Shown here: positions 1 through 11,400 of the stretch, piece after piece | How the letters are laid out: the number at the start of each line of letters is the position of its first letter | How positions within the stretch are numbered: position 1 is the stretch's first letter | From: Strigamia acuminata | Taxonomy: Eukaryota > Arthropoda > Chilopoda > Geophilomorpha > Linotaeniidae | Assembly (NCBI GenBank): GCA_949358305.1 | Contig: OX442319.1 | Location: 374,001 to 434,000, forward strand | Reading direction: 5' to 3' | Length of the DNA: 60,000 bases | Position numbers and translations under genes: made by a program | The notes under the pieces: generated by a model | Databases searched by the model: none | What the model was told of the DNA's origin: nothing | What the model saw: only the letters and a program-made list of their open reading frames with translations

Positions 1-660
1 AAAAACTCGACACATTTTCTGAATTTGTATCTATTCATTCTGAGCACAGAATGAATCTAAATCATTATCCTTTTTTATATAAAAGAAAAATAAATTAAAA
101 AAAAAAGGAAAATTGATTAAGAATGAAACATACTTTTAGGAATTTTTTTATTTATTAATTAATTAATTAATGAATTGAATTACACATTTAGCATTTTCTA
201 TTAAATATTTACAAATAAATGAATTACTTGTAAATTAATTGAATTACACATTTAGCATTTTCTATTAAATATTTACAAATAAATGAATTACTTGTAAATT
301 AATTGAATTACACATTTAGCATTTTCTATTAAATATTTACAAATAAATGAATTACTTATAAATTAATTGAATTACACATTTAAGATTTTTTATTAAATAT
401 TTACAAATAAATGAATTACTTGTAAATGAATTGAATTACTTGTAGTTATTTATTTTAATTAATTAAATTAATATAATTTATTAGTTATTTATTTATTTAT
501 AAATTAAATAAATTAATATAATTTATTTATTTATTTATTTAAAAATTGAAGGGTAAGCATCATTTTTTTATGCTCCTGAAATCCATCTGAGTCCTTTCTT
601 TCTTTGTTTTTCATTCATCCATCTTCATACCATCGGGCCATTTCCTCCTTCATCCCTTTA
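1..660. repeat. AT-rich stretch with a 64-bp tandem repeat
   Basis: From about 177 to 440 a 64-bp unit recurs four times. The word GAATTACACATTTAGC starts at 177, 241 and 305, and a variant starts at 369. The copies are nearly identical. The flanks are low-complexity AATT/ATTT runs. I see no coding potential and no gene in the whole stretch. Confidence 0.85.
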
Positions 661-699
661 AATCCCTCCTTGAGGTAGAAATCAAGAATTGCATCTTAA

Positions 700-1377
700 A
701 TGCGTATTCATAGATCTCATATTTTACTACAACAAACGTGGCTACACCATGAACCAATTGACTGGCCAAAAGACATTATGGAACTCCACATCCAAGGGGG
801 ATTCTGGGAGCGGATGGTTAAAACCGTCAAAGCCAGTTTAAAAAAGGTTATTGGATCCGCTTCCCTCAATTTCTTCCAACTAAATACACTCCTCACCCAA
901 GTCGAAGCTGTCATCAATCGAAGACCAATGACATACGTATACGATTCACCCAACGAGCCTGAAGCACTCACCCCAGCGCATTTTTTAACCGGAGAAAAAA
1001 TCACCTCGCTTCCAGACGCCAGTTATTTGACCGACTCAGAGCCAACTCAGGAGAAGTTCGTAAAGCAGTGGCGTTATCGACAGAAGACTCTTTTTTCGTT
1101 TTGGACACGGTGGTGTAAAGAATACCTCACCGACTTGAAAACCCAATTTGGCAAGGAGAATAAAAACATTTTAAAACTGAATGATGTCGTCATTGTTGAA
1201 GATCAATTCAAACCACGCCTCCAATGGAAGATGGGTCGCGTTACGGAGGTTCGAGAGGGAAGAGATGGAAAAATTCGTTCTTGCAAATTAGTTCTCGCTG
1301 ACGGAACCAAGTTGAGGCGCCCCATCCAGCGTCTCGTGAACTTGGAAATACAACCTTCAGTTGCGGGGGCAGTGTGA
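700..1377 (+). pseudogene. BEL/Pao retrotransposon: integrase C-terminal end (fragment)
   Basis: This is the last part of a BEL/Pao-type pol polyprotein, whose integrase inserts the element's cDNA into chromosomes. The conserved 'GGFWERMVKTVK' block appears near residue 34, followed by 'VEAVINRRPMTYVY' and 'LTPAHFLTGE'. The family's C-terminal domain follows, with 'FWTRWCKEYLTDL' and 'VIVEDQFKPRLQWKMGRV'. About 225 codons are open, but protease, reverse transcriptase and the catalytic integrase core are absent. The ATG at 700 is only the first in frame; similarity begins near 760. The stop at 1375-1377 falls on the first bases of the 3' LTR, as is usual for this group. It is a 5'-truncated relic. 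Confidence 0.85.
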
Positions 1378-1762
1378 AAACCGAGGGTTTTACTCATGTA
1401 TTATTTTATTACTGTTCAATTTGTCATTTTATTACCATTTAATTCATTCAAGTTCAATTTTGATATTTTGTCATTTTGTATTTTATCTGGTGTTTATTAT
1501 TTGCATTTATCTCCACTTTAAACTTCACCTATTTACTTAATTATAATCTCCACCTTCTCACCCTATAACTTCACTTCTTAAACTTCCACTTGACCTTTCT
1601 TGGAATCAGCTAATTGAGGTCAATTAATTCCGCTCTCCAATCAGAGAGCTCCACATACCCTTTTCCCCCCTTTTCTCTAGTCTAAGAATAAAATCACCAG
1701 TGTTCTTTTTAACAACTCAAAAGAAGGTCTCCTTTTATTTTCATCTACACATCTACATTTCA
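1373..1762 (+). mobile_element. Putative 3' LTR of the BEL/Pao fragment
   Basis: The sequence opens with TGTGAAAACCGAGGG directly at the pol stop and appears to end at ...CTACATTTCA (1762). It holds an AATAAAA-type poly(A) signal near 1687. The TG..CA ends and the position after pol support an LTR. There is no second copy in the window to confirm the borders. Confidence 0.55.
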
Positions 1763-2135
1763 AACCAAGGACTTTTAGTCAAAATTAAGAGTGTGATTTC
1801 ACAAAAGGATAAATCATAGTGCACATAAGTAACTAAAGGAAATACATTTGGGCCAGCATCAAAATACTCTCGAATACAATGAGTAAAACACTCTACGCAT
1901 TTACTGTAACACAAACGTATTTATCAGCCATGGATAATGATACAAAGACATTCAATCACATCAACATTAGGGAACATTTAAACAACGGTTTTTTCTTTTT
2001 CATAATTCTGACCCACATATATCTGGAGAAGTCATCTATGATGATCAAATAATATCTCCCCCTTCTAATAAATTCTTCTGAGAGGGGCCCCATACGTCTA
2101 TGTGAATCAGTTCCAAAATTCCTTTAGTGGAAATT

Positions 2136-2638
2136 TGTTGGGTTTCCTTGGTGATCGCCTATAACAGATTTACTCATGGCGCGTGTTTCTGATTTAGCGC
2201 GCTGGAAACGATGTTCGATCTGCGGTTCAGTGCTCCTACATACTGGCCAGAGAGTTTACATGTGCACGAGGATACCCAGTATGTTTAGCATGTGGTTGTG
2301 TCGAAGTAGACCATCGTTGGCGGTATATTGCGTTGCGTACGGTAGCGGTTCGTCATCGTATCGAGCATCTGCGGGTTTGCGGTGCTGGCCCAAATACTGC
2401 GTCTTATTTTGTCCCTGTGGGATTTGTTCTTTAGTTATTATATAACTTATGTTTTAGAATCCCAAAGGATTCGTTCTGTAACCCACATGAGACTTGTTCT
2501 GTACTTTTAATGAGTGAAGACACTCAAGCTGTCAACTGCTAATAAAGTGGCAGCCATCTTTTATGGTTTGTTTGCCAAAGTGCAAATGATGTCTCCTGCT
2601 TTACTCAACACTCACCCAGCTGCGATTGGAACTCAACA
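2136..2638 (+). mobile_element. Solo Copia-type LTR with AAATT target duplication
   Basis: The 503-bp unit begins TGTTGGG and ends ACTCAACA. It is flanked by the 5-bp duplication AAATT (2131-2135 and 2639-2643). The same LTR recurs as the 5' LTR at 55,061-55,591, where a primer-binding site and gag follow, so this is a solo LTR left by LTR-LTR recombination. It sits in the older minus-strand Copia relic, whose integrase frame resumes on both sides. Confidence 0.92.
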
Positions 2639-3138
2639 AAATTTCCCCAATTGGTGTAAAACTCGCTTTTGTTTTCTTTGCCGAAATGCAAAATTCACAT
2701 TGACCCATGTTCTTGTCAAGGAGTTTCACTCAACAAATGTCGGTTGATTTAATAATTATCCCATTTGTATTTAAATGGCCCAATCTGCCATGCCAATACT
2801 CCATGTCTGATGGTTTATCATTAAATATCACACCATTACTTATTTGTTTCGATTTGTCTACTTTTGTCACTTTATCTATCAAATTAACCTTAGCTCCTGG
2901 CTGCTGTGATTGCTTTCCCTTCACACTACTCTTTAACACATCGCTGTAGGTGCGCATTGTATCGCTTTGTTGATTATTGTCAACAATACTAGCACTGGGG
3001 TGTGTCAATTCGCTCTTAGAACTAGGTACATTTGTTAGTGACAATTTTACAATATTATTAGTTGCCACAAGTGCATCTTCTTATGTTCACATTTGGAATC
3101 AATACTTTACAATTCGTTTTATACATTAGAGAAATTCT

Positions 3139-3346
3139 GCGTAGAACGGGAACGGGAACAGGAACGCCTGGAAAGCCCGAAACGTCATCACTTTATGTGC
3201 TGACATCATAGGGCGGAGCTAAGCTCCACGTTGTGCGCGCGATTTTAACGTGTAGTGGCGGGTCCAGACGTCGTGAAAACAACGACCACGTGGGAGGCAA
3301 CGGGTGGGCGGAGCTTACTCCACAAGTTGCCGTTCCGGTCCTACGC
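3139..3346. mobile_element. Small GC-rich inverted-repeat element (MITE-like)
   Basis: The ends GCGTAGAACGGGAACGG and (reverse complement) GCGTAGGACCGGAACGG form imperfect terminal inverted repeats around about 210 bp of GC-rich DNA. It interrupts the AT-rich Copia relic. No coding sequence is seen. No target duplication is clear. Confidence 0.5.
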
Positions 3347-3830
3347 CTGGCAGAACCTGTCTATTGTCGCTTTGTCTTCTTGCTTTGAGCACTGGTTGCG
3401 TAATCCTGTCCTTAAATGACACTCAATTTCCGTTAGCAATTCGGGTTACATAGCCAGCTTCATCAATTCTGCCCAATGACATTGAATTCTTCCTAAATTT
3501 AGGGGCATGATACACATTCTTAATGGTGATGTATCCACCTGATACCTTTTCACCAGAATCCATTCTAAGATTCCCCACACCTTGAGGACCCTTCCCCTAA
3601 ATGGACATTGACATTACTAAGCGGCTTATAATTAATAAAACCCTCTTTGCTAAACGTGAAATGATCCATTGCCCCGGTATCAACATACCAGGCCGGATCC
3701 GGTGCTCCACTAGTGACATATTAGCGGATGGGCAAATCATTCTGTTGTTGTGTCGGGTCAATGGAAACATAAAACAATATTGGGATTCCGCGGCAAATTT
3801 ATCAACCAACACTTAAACTTCATGTTGGCG

Positions 3831-4259
3831 GCCATTTTATTCACACCGGAATAACGATTACAGGTGTCGAGCCTAAAAGTGCTCGATATAAAAGTAGGAC
3901 AAATCAATCAGTGATGACAATTGATTTATCCTTTACAGAATTAAATAAGAATGTAAACCAGAATAAACAATCGGAAAGCAAATCAACTAATCAAACAATA
4001 AATGCTCATTTTAGAAAACGACAATATTAAGTGTTATCACAAGCGACAAATTGGCTGCAATACCATAACAAGCATAAGAACATAATCAGCCAATTCACGA
4101 CTTCGGGACAATATGTGACAACACATACATGACGTTAATATCGCACTAAACCTGAAACGAGCGACGTAACCAAACCGCATACAATTGATCAATAGACAAC
4201 AAATCTAAAATGGGAAAGCGATCAGACTTAACTAATACTGAAAATACCAAAATAATTAC
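3831..4259. other. No gene recognised
   Basis: AT-rich sequence lies between the Copia relic and the Tc1 relic. It may be the decayed 5' part of the Copia element. No open frame, RNA or repeat could be supported. Confidence 0.4.
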
Positions 4260-4269
4260 TTCATTTTAA

Positions 4270-5075
4270 CCAAAAGTGAAGCAAATTGACATAGTCAAAG
4301 CTATTCCTTGCTTCCAGTCAACTATGTCAAAAGTTATAAAACAATTTATGACAAATGGTGACGAGATTTTAAACCAGCAAAAATATAAACAACGCGCTCG
4401 TAAAACATCTAAATGGACGAACAGCTCCCTTCCTGTGATTGTGAAGTCAAATAGATTCAAGAATGCTGAATAAATAACTCAGGAATGGAAATAAGCATCT
4501 AAAATCCAAGTGTCAACTTGCACAACATTAAAAAGATTAAAAGAAATGGGATACAAGTCTCGAGTCCCTGAACGCAAACCACATCTTAATGCAAAACAGC
4601 AAAGAAAACGATTATTGTTGAAAAGAAAACATGAAATGGACTGTTCATCAGTGGAAAAAAGTCATTTGGTCAGATGAGTCTTGATTTTGTATAACATTTG
4701 GTGATTCGGGGCCCACAGTCTGGTGAAGAAAAGGAGAGGTGTATGTTCACAAATGTGTGAGGTCTACAGTGAAGCATCCCACATATGTTAGGATGTGGGG
4801 TTCCATGGCTGCAAAGGGCATAGGCACTCTCTTGTTAGTTGAGGGTATTATTAATGCCGGAAAATAAAACATATACTCATGGATGGACTTTTGACTTCAT
4901 TAAAACGAGAAGGAAGCTTTTCTGGTTATTCATTTCAACATGATTTAGCACCGGCACATTCAGCCAAAGTTACTCAAGATTGGTTCAAGTATTAGAGTGG
5001 CCTGGTGGAATCTATGCCCAGACATATTAAGGCAGTAATTAATGCAAAAGGCGGACATACAATATATTAGGGTAA
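4270..5075 (+). pseudogene. Tc1-like transposase relic
   Basis: Broken frames on the plus strand match a Tc1/mariner (DD34E-type) transposase in order. First comes an N-terminal helix-turn-helix region ('IVKAIPCFQSTMSKVIKQF') and a central 'LKRLKEMGYKSRVPERKPHL'. Then come 'VIWSDES'-like and 'VRMWGSMAAKGIG' blocks in shifted frames. The end shows 'HDLAPAHSAKVTQDWFK' and the C-terminal 'AVINAKGGHT'. Several stops and frameshifts make it non-functional. It lies downstream of the last visible TPC1 exon, so probably in an intron of that gene. Confidence 0.8.
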
Positions 5076-5364
5076 ATATTCTAATTTCATGCCTCTAATT
5101 CTTGGGGATTCTAATTTAGCATCTAGCAGGGGCCAATCATTTTTCATGATAACTTCTGGAAAAAATGATCAATTTCCATCAAATTTTGTTTATTTAATTC
5201 ATTTTTTGCTCATTAAATTGGAGAAAATAAACATTTGGTTATACATTGCTTATTTTTTGTGTGATGTAATTTCAAACACGACTTTTGTTTTGACAGAGGT
5301 GTGTATTCTAATTCCATGTCTTTGAGTTGTAAACAATTTTTAAGAATTAAAGTTTTATAATTAC

Positions 5365-5453
5365 CCACAACAGCAAACAATAATACGAAAAACATGAGTA
5401 ATGCTAACATGTCCAAAATAGGAGGCAAGGATTGAAATACTTGTCTAATGAAT
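5365..5453 (-). CDS. TPCN1: TPC1-like exon 6 (S4-S5 linker and S5)
   Basis: The acceptor TTTTTTATTGCAG precedes A|TTCATTAGACAAG, and the donor is GTGG|GTAATT. The exon encodes '[19 protein letters not shown]' and the rest of S5. It starts in phase 2, matching the AG left by exon 5, and leaves one base for the next exon, which is not in the window. Confidence 0.88.
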
Positions 5454-8400
5454 CTGCAATAAAAAATAGATATACTACTAAGTATAAAGAATCAGGATTT
5501 TGTTATAACTGCGTATTAATAGAAGTGTAATACTTAATAACAAATACAATGTAATAATCAGAGAAATTGAGACCAGCACAGAATAGGAATAAGTGATTGA
5601 CAGCAATCAAAGAGTCATTCACTTAAAGCAATATAATTGTTTCAAATCAGCTTTAGTTTTTAATGTTTGTGGCTTAGTTGATAATTGCATTTATACCACT
5701 GATCAAGTAAAGTTTATTGGGAAATTCAATTAGTCATCAGATATTATGCAATATAAATAAATGAAAAGAATAATAAAAGTATTGTGACTGGATATGGTCT
5801 TACCCACTGCAGTATCGGGATTTACTACAATGGGAGTGACGCATACTCACAAAATAACGAGACAGGGACTCCAGATTGTTGGGTTTGGCCTTTAATCTGT
5901 TGTCTAGGAGTGGAGTAACCTATCCCACTGTGTGGCAGTGCTGTTAGGCACCCCTCACCAGCAACTGTCCCGTCACACACAGAACCTAAGTCCCATGGGT
6001 GACGTGGTCAATTACTTCGGACAAACATTCTGCCGTACTTACCTCGTAGGGCCCATGTAGCCGCTCAGGGACATTGCAACAGGCACATTTTCCTGTCACT
6101 GAGCGTCACAGTGGTGAGTGGTGAGAGGAGCAGAGTCAGCAATTATCTCTGTTGGGGTTAGGACCGTGGCAGCTTTTGTCAGGCGAGCCGCTATCTGAAC
6201 GTTTGACACGCTGAACCTAACAGCTCCAGCAGGTGGGTTTCAGATTATTATACAAGAAAAGGTTAGAGAACTCGGCTCTTGCGTGTGTGGGCTTAAATGA
6301 CAAAGTAACGACATTGGTGGCCCCGCCCGACGAGCTGTGTGCCCCCGCGTCCTCTTCCACAACTAGTGCAGACAGCCCAGTAGATCAGACTATTATTCTC
6401 GCCGAGATAAAGACACAAACAACTGGGTGACAAAAACTGTTCAGCTATTATTAAATGGTTAGAGTCGAGCCAGCTGGATAATACCCTTCTAGCTCATCTC
6501 CCATCATCTATCACTGCAAAAAAATTTGATTTTCGTCCATAAAATATTTTGGAAATAAAACTGAAATCCGAAATTTCCAAACCAGTAAGTTATGTATTCC
6601 AAATTGTACAAACATCAAATTTCCAATGACTTTCCAACACTAAATGCAACCGTTTCCAAACGACTTTTTATAGCATGATATATTAAATTTCTAAACAGTT
6701 AAACACATATTTCTCAACCAGTGAAGTTAAGATTTCCAAATGTAAAATAAGAGTTTCCCATCAGGAAATAACAACTTTCCAAATATAAAATTTGATATTT
6801 TTTTTTTAATAAAAATTCTAAATAAGTTAAATCTCAAAAAAAATCTCATGAAAATAAATTCCTAGAAACTTCCATAAAAATTCAATACATCCTGAAAATA
6901 TACGGAAGATTCATTCCTGAATCCTGAATCCTAAATTTGTTTCTGAATCCTAAATCCTGAATTCGTTTCTAAATCCTGAATCTTGAATTCATTTCTGAAT
7001 CCTGAATCCTGAATCCTAAATTAATTACTGAATCTTGAATTCATTCCTGAATGATGAATTTTAAATCCTGAATTCATTCCTGAATCATGAATTCTAAATC
7101 CTGAATTCATTCATGAATCATGAATTCTAAATCCTGAATTCATTCCTGAATCATGAATTCTAAATCATGAATTCTAAATCATGAATTCTAAATCATGAAT
7201 TCTAAATCATGAATTCTAAATCATGAATTCTAAATCATGAATTCTAAATCATGAATTCATTCCTGAATCATGAATTCTAAATCATGAATTCTAAAATCCT
7301 GAATTCATTTCTGAATCATGAATTCTGAATTCATAACTCCTGAATCCAATAATCTTGAATCCTGTATTCATAAACCAAGGCTATGAGCCTCAATACAAAA
7401 AATGAGTAAAATCAACTAAATGCAGTGATAGAAACTCGCATTGATATGATGGTGTAACAAATTCTAGAATCAAATTAAAATGTTACACTACAAAATTTGT
7501 GTCAAACTTTTAATTTATCTATCTCCAACAATAATAATCTAATTATTTGTTGAAGTACAAATGATAAAACCAATCCCATATTTAATAAATATAAATTTTG
7601 AATTAGTTTTGAATTATGTTCGCCATCTGGTGATAAACCCATAAATTTTACATGCCGGAAACATAGGATCTTTTGTCATTAATTTTTAGGCTTGTGAAAT
7701 GAATGGAAATACAAATTTCCAAATCTAATTTACATTAACTTTCCATACAATTACAATAATTTGCAACATCATCTTTCAGTGTTGAAAATTTACAGACATT
7801 TAAATTTCCAAACCTAACTTACATTAGCTTTCCACACATTTAACAAAAACTTACAACATCATTTTTCAGTGTTGGAAATTCATAGAAATTCAACTTTCCA
7901 TAAAATATCTCCCTTTTTTTTTCCATTACATTTCCAAACTGGTATTTATCCAATTTCACCATTAACTTTCCAATGACATTTTTTTTAAAAATCCAAAATT
8001 TTTTGCAGTGTATGGTATTATACAGAATGTCCTAAAAGTCTGGTTCCCTCCAAATACTTCCTGAGCAATTGCATCTAGGCCAACTTTGATGAAGCGATCC
8101 TATAGGAAGTTGGGTGAGAGCAATCCAATGACGTCATTAAATTTGACCTTGAAGGTCATTTTTAAGGTCATTCACTTGCTAACTTTTAAACCGTTTAAGA
8201 TACAGCAAAACAAACAAATTAAATGGCGCTTTAACCAATCGACTTAAACATTGTCCATAAATGCGTAATGGCTTAAACCAGAACGGCAGATTTTATTCTT
8301 ATACCTCCGAGGATTAAAAAATTTCACTTTGCCGATTTTTTTCTGATTTGTCTCCTTTTTGAAAGGAAAACATTTAATTTAAGATAACTAAGCTAAGTTG

Positions 8401-11400
8401 GACAGTACTAATTTGATGGTGCTCTACAACTTTGTAATGACTTTTTTGCTCTAACCTGATTAGGTTAGAAGTTAGCAAGTGAAAATGGCCTTCAAGGTCA
8501 AATTTGATGACATCATTGGATTGCTCTCACCCAAATTCCTATACAATCGCTATAGCTACATCAAAGTTGGCCTAGATGCAATTGCTCAGGAAATATTTGA
8601 GGGGAACATAATTTTCATCCACCCTGTATATTACACTTAGTTTTTGAGAGTCCAAAAAAGTAGAGAAGGGGACTGCTACGAGATTAGAGTCTCTTTCCTT
8701 GCCTAATGTTTACATTGGTAATTCGGATAACACCCACCAGATGGCACCCACAATAATGATGTAATGGGCTGATCAATTACAATTGATCTGGGGGGGGGGG
8801 GGGTTATCTCAGTATAAAAGAGCTAGTAGAGTGGAATTTGAGTCAGTCCTCCTAAGGCAGCCGAAGTAATCTGAGTCGGCCAGTGTATGGTGCGGCTGGG
8901 TTATCTTTGTGCATTTATGCAATTACCAAGTGTTATTCATGTCTTGAGTTTTCTAAGTGTTTATTATAATTTGACATTATTTGGTTGATTATGATTTACT
9001 TGATTTAAGTTTACAAAATAAAGAAGTGTTTTAGTTTTACTCTTAACTTTTAGTCTCTCTTCCTCATTCATTAGCTTACGAGGGGAACACCCGTATAAGA
9101 TACTCACAGATTGTTGTAATAATAAACATGGAGAATTGCTGTATCATGCTGAATGAGACCCTAAAATAATTTCATTCCATAAACAGTCAACAATGCAAAC
9201 AATGAGCTCAAAGTTTGCACTATTTTGTCTGTGTATGCATCCAATCTGAGCAATCAGGCCTAGTGTATGAATACTGCAAACAACAGTTGCTAGGTAAAAA
9301 GTAGTTCCGAGATCAAAGTTGAATTTTATCATTTGAGATTCAATGATGTCATTTCCTCATTTGATATCACATGACATTTGACATCAGAGCTTTGTTCACC
9401 AACATGACTGACTTCATGAAGACAACAATAGTTTGTAGTGGTGGTCCAGTGGTTAAGGCAATGGACTAGGAATCTTTCCACACAGGTTCAAATCCTGCTG
9501 TCTGTGAAAATTTTTTACTTTTATTTTTTAATTTTTTTTAGCAGTAATTTTAATGTTTTTAATTTTATGTTTGTTAAAAAATTAAAATAAATTAATTAAA
9601 GTAGTGTAATTAAGTAATTAAATAGTGCAAACTTTGAGCTCATTGTTTGCATTGTTGACTGTTTATGGAATGAAATTATTTCAGGGTCTCATTCAGCATG
9701 ATACAACAATTCTCCATGTTTATTATTACAACAATCTGTGAGTATCTTATACGGGTGTTCCCCTCGTTAGTAATATGTTATCGGTTACGTGGTCCATTTT
9801 GGCCACAGGGCCACGTAACAATATTATTTCCCCACACGTTTGGGGAAACTGCCTGGCCACACATGTGGGAAAATAGCCTCGGCCTAATGTAAATTGTGAT
9901 TTTAATTATGTAAAGTTGTAGTTTAAAACAAAAGTTTACAATCTTTGTAAATGTCACTTTACAAAGCTTAAAGTGTAAAATTACAATAACTTTTCAGCAA
10001 TTAAAAAACGTTTAAAGCCATTTTTTTTCCCACTGATAGTGATCCCCATGATGCACTTTAATCACAATCCCAAGCTCTGTCAGAGAGTTTCTGGCATATA
10101 CTGATCTTCTCAGTAGGAATAACCAAAATGAGAACAAATTTTAACGAGTTTCCAAATTCTAGCTTGGTTTAAAAAAATAGACACTGTGAAATATACCTAC
10201 GAACTCCACCACAGTAACGATTGTCAATAAGAAATATTGGCCGAAAGGCTCGAGTTATCCGAATATGGCTTGTTTGTCGTATCAAAACAACCACAGCTTC
10301 AATGAACATGATAATTAAAGCAGTTGCCTATAAAAACGAATAAAAATTAATTTTTAATCTACATGCAGCTTCTGAAAAGAACTCAGGCCAAATCGTGGAC
10401 TGCCATATTGCCAACTCCATTTCTATCAGACTGTTGCCATCTAAACCTGATGTTTTTTCCTAATAAGGGACAGATGCTGAGCACTCTACTTTTATCCCCT
10501 GCAAACCTAACTTTAATGAATTCTTTAATGTTATGCTTTCAGTGTCTCCCTCACTTCTGAGAATGTATTGTCAACAATATGGCAGTTGACAATTTGTCCT
10601 TAGCCCTTTAAGAACGATTGACTTTACCTTAACCAATGTTCTCTTGTGTTGCAAAAAGGTTCTCCATCCTAGCCAACGTAATTTCATTGCTAATTCAATG
10701 CCAACAACAAAAAGCCCGAGTAACTCTAAAGCCCCATGTACCTGAAATAACAATTGATAAGGTAATTTATTTTGTGCATATAAAATTTACACGTTTTCTA
10801 TTTCTGAAGAAACAAACAATTTCTGATAAAACCCAAAAATAATAAGGGGAATCAGAAAATAAATTTAAGTACTTAACTGGTTAAGTACTTAAGTGTGGAT
10901 ATGCAACTGAGCATGCCCAGAACATTTTTTAAAGTTTGTTTTTACACACTAACTTAAAATACAGGCTGCTAAACACTTAAGGTTACTCAGTAAGTGTGCT
11001 CTACTCGGCAAGGCAAATTATGACGGCAACTGTGTGTTGCGACAACTAACCCTAAATTCTTTATAGCTGAACATAAAAGCCAATTGTTAACTTGAAGTCA
11101 AGTTAAACAAATAAGTCACGCGACTTATTTTATATTACACTGAACTATTACGTCATAATAAATTGGAAACAATTTATTTGTCAATCATTAAAAATCACAA
11201 CGTTACGAATAAAATATAATTCGCAATTGGAACCTTGGTGAATAAATGGCTTCATTTATTCAAACCAATGTCCATCCCAAGTTGTGGCGGTGCAAGCAAG
11301 TCAACCGCACCTCTCGAATCAACCCACGAAGCATTACACGACACGAACCAGGAACGCAAAGCCAACAGAAGCCGCGAAGACACAGCCAGCCCGGCTAGCA

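Larger units (their letters stand above)
1770..3830 (-). pseudogene. Decayed Copia retrotransposon (protease to integrase), minus strand
   Basis: Read on the minus strand, an aspartic protease site 'YVDTGAMDHF' is followed by the gag-pre-integrase zinc motif. That motif shows as 'YWHGRLGHLN', with the Cys pair 'GQCEFC' further on. Next comes the start of the integrase core, 'GILELIHIDVWGP' and 'YYLIIIDDFSRY'. Frameshifts and stops interrupt the frame, for example a TGA inside the zinc finger. The relic is split by two later insertions: a solo LTR (2136-2638) and a small GC-rich inverted-repeat element (3139-3346). Reverse transcriptase and RNase H are missing. The outer borders are approximate. 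Confidence 0.8.
8707..9820 (+). mobile_element. Gypsy-like LTR split by a MITE
   Basis: The right border GGGCCACGTAACA (9820) matches the end of the LTR at 53,611-54,101. The interior shares 'AGTGTTATTCATG' and a following AATAAAG-type poly(A) signal. The left border (TGTTTACATTGG, 8707) is a guess. Without the inserted 9079-9766 MITE the LTR would be about 420 bp. No internal region or target duplication was found, so it is a solo or truncated LTR. Confidence 0.6.

Noticed and set aside
9432-9506. Functional tRNA-Ser gene
   Set aside because: A and B boxes are good, but the acceptor strands do not pair and the variable arm is missing. Kept only as a tRNA-like segment.
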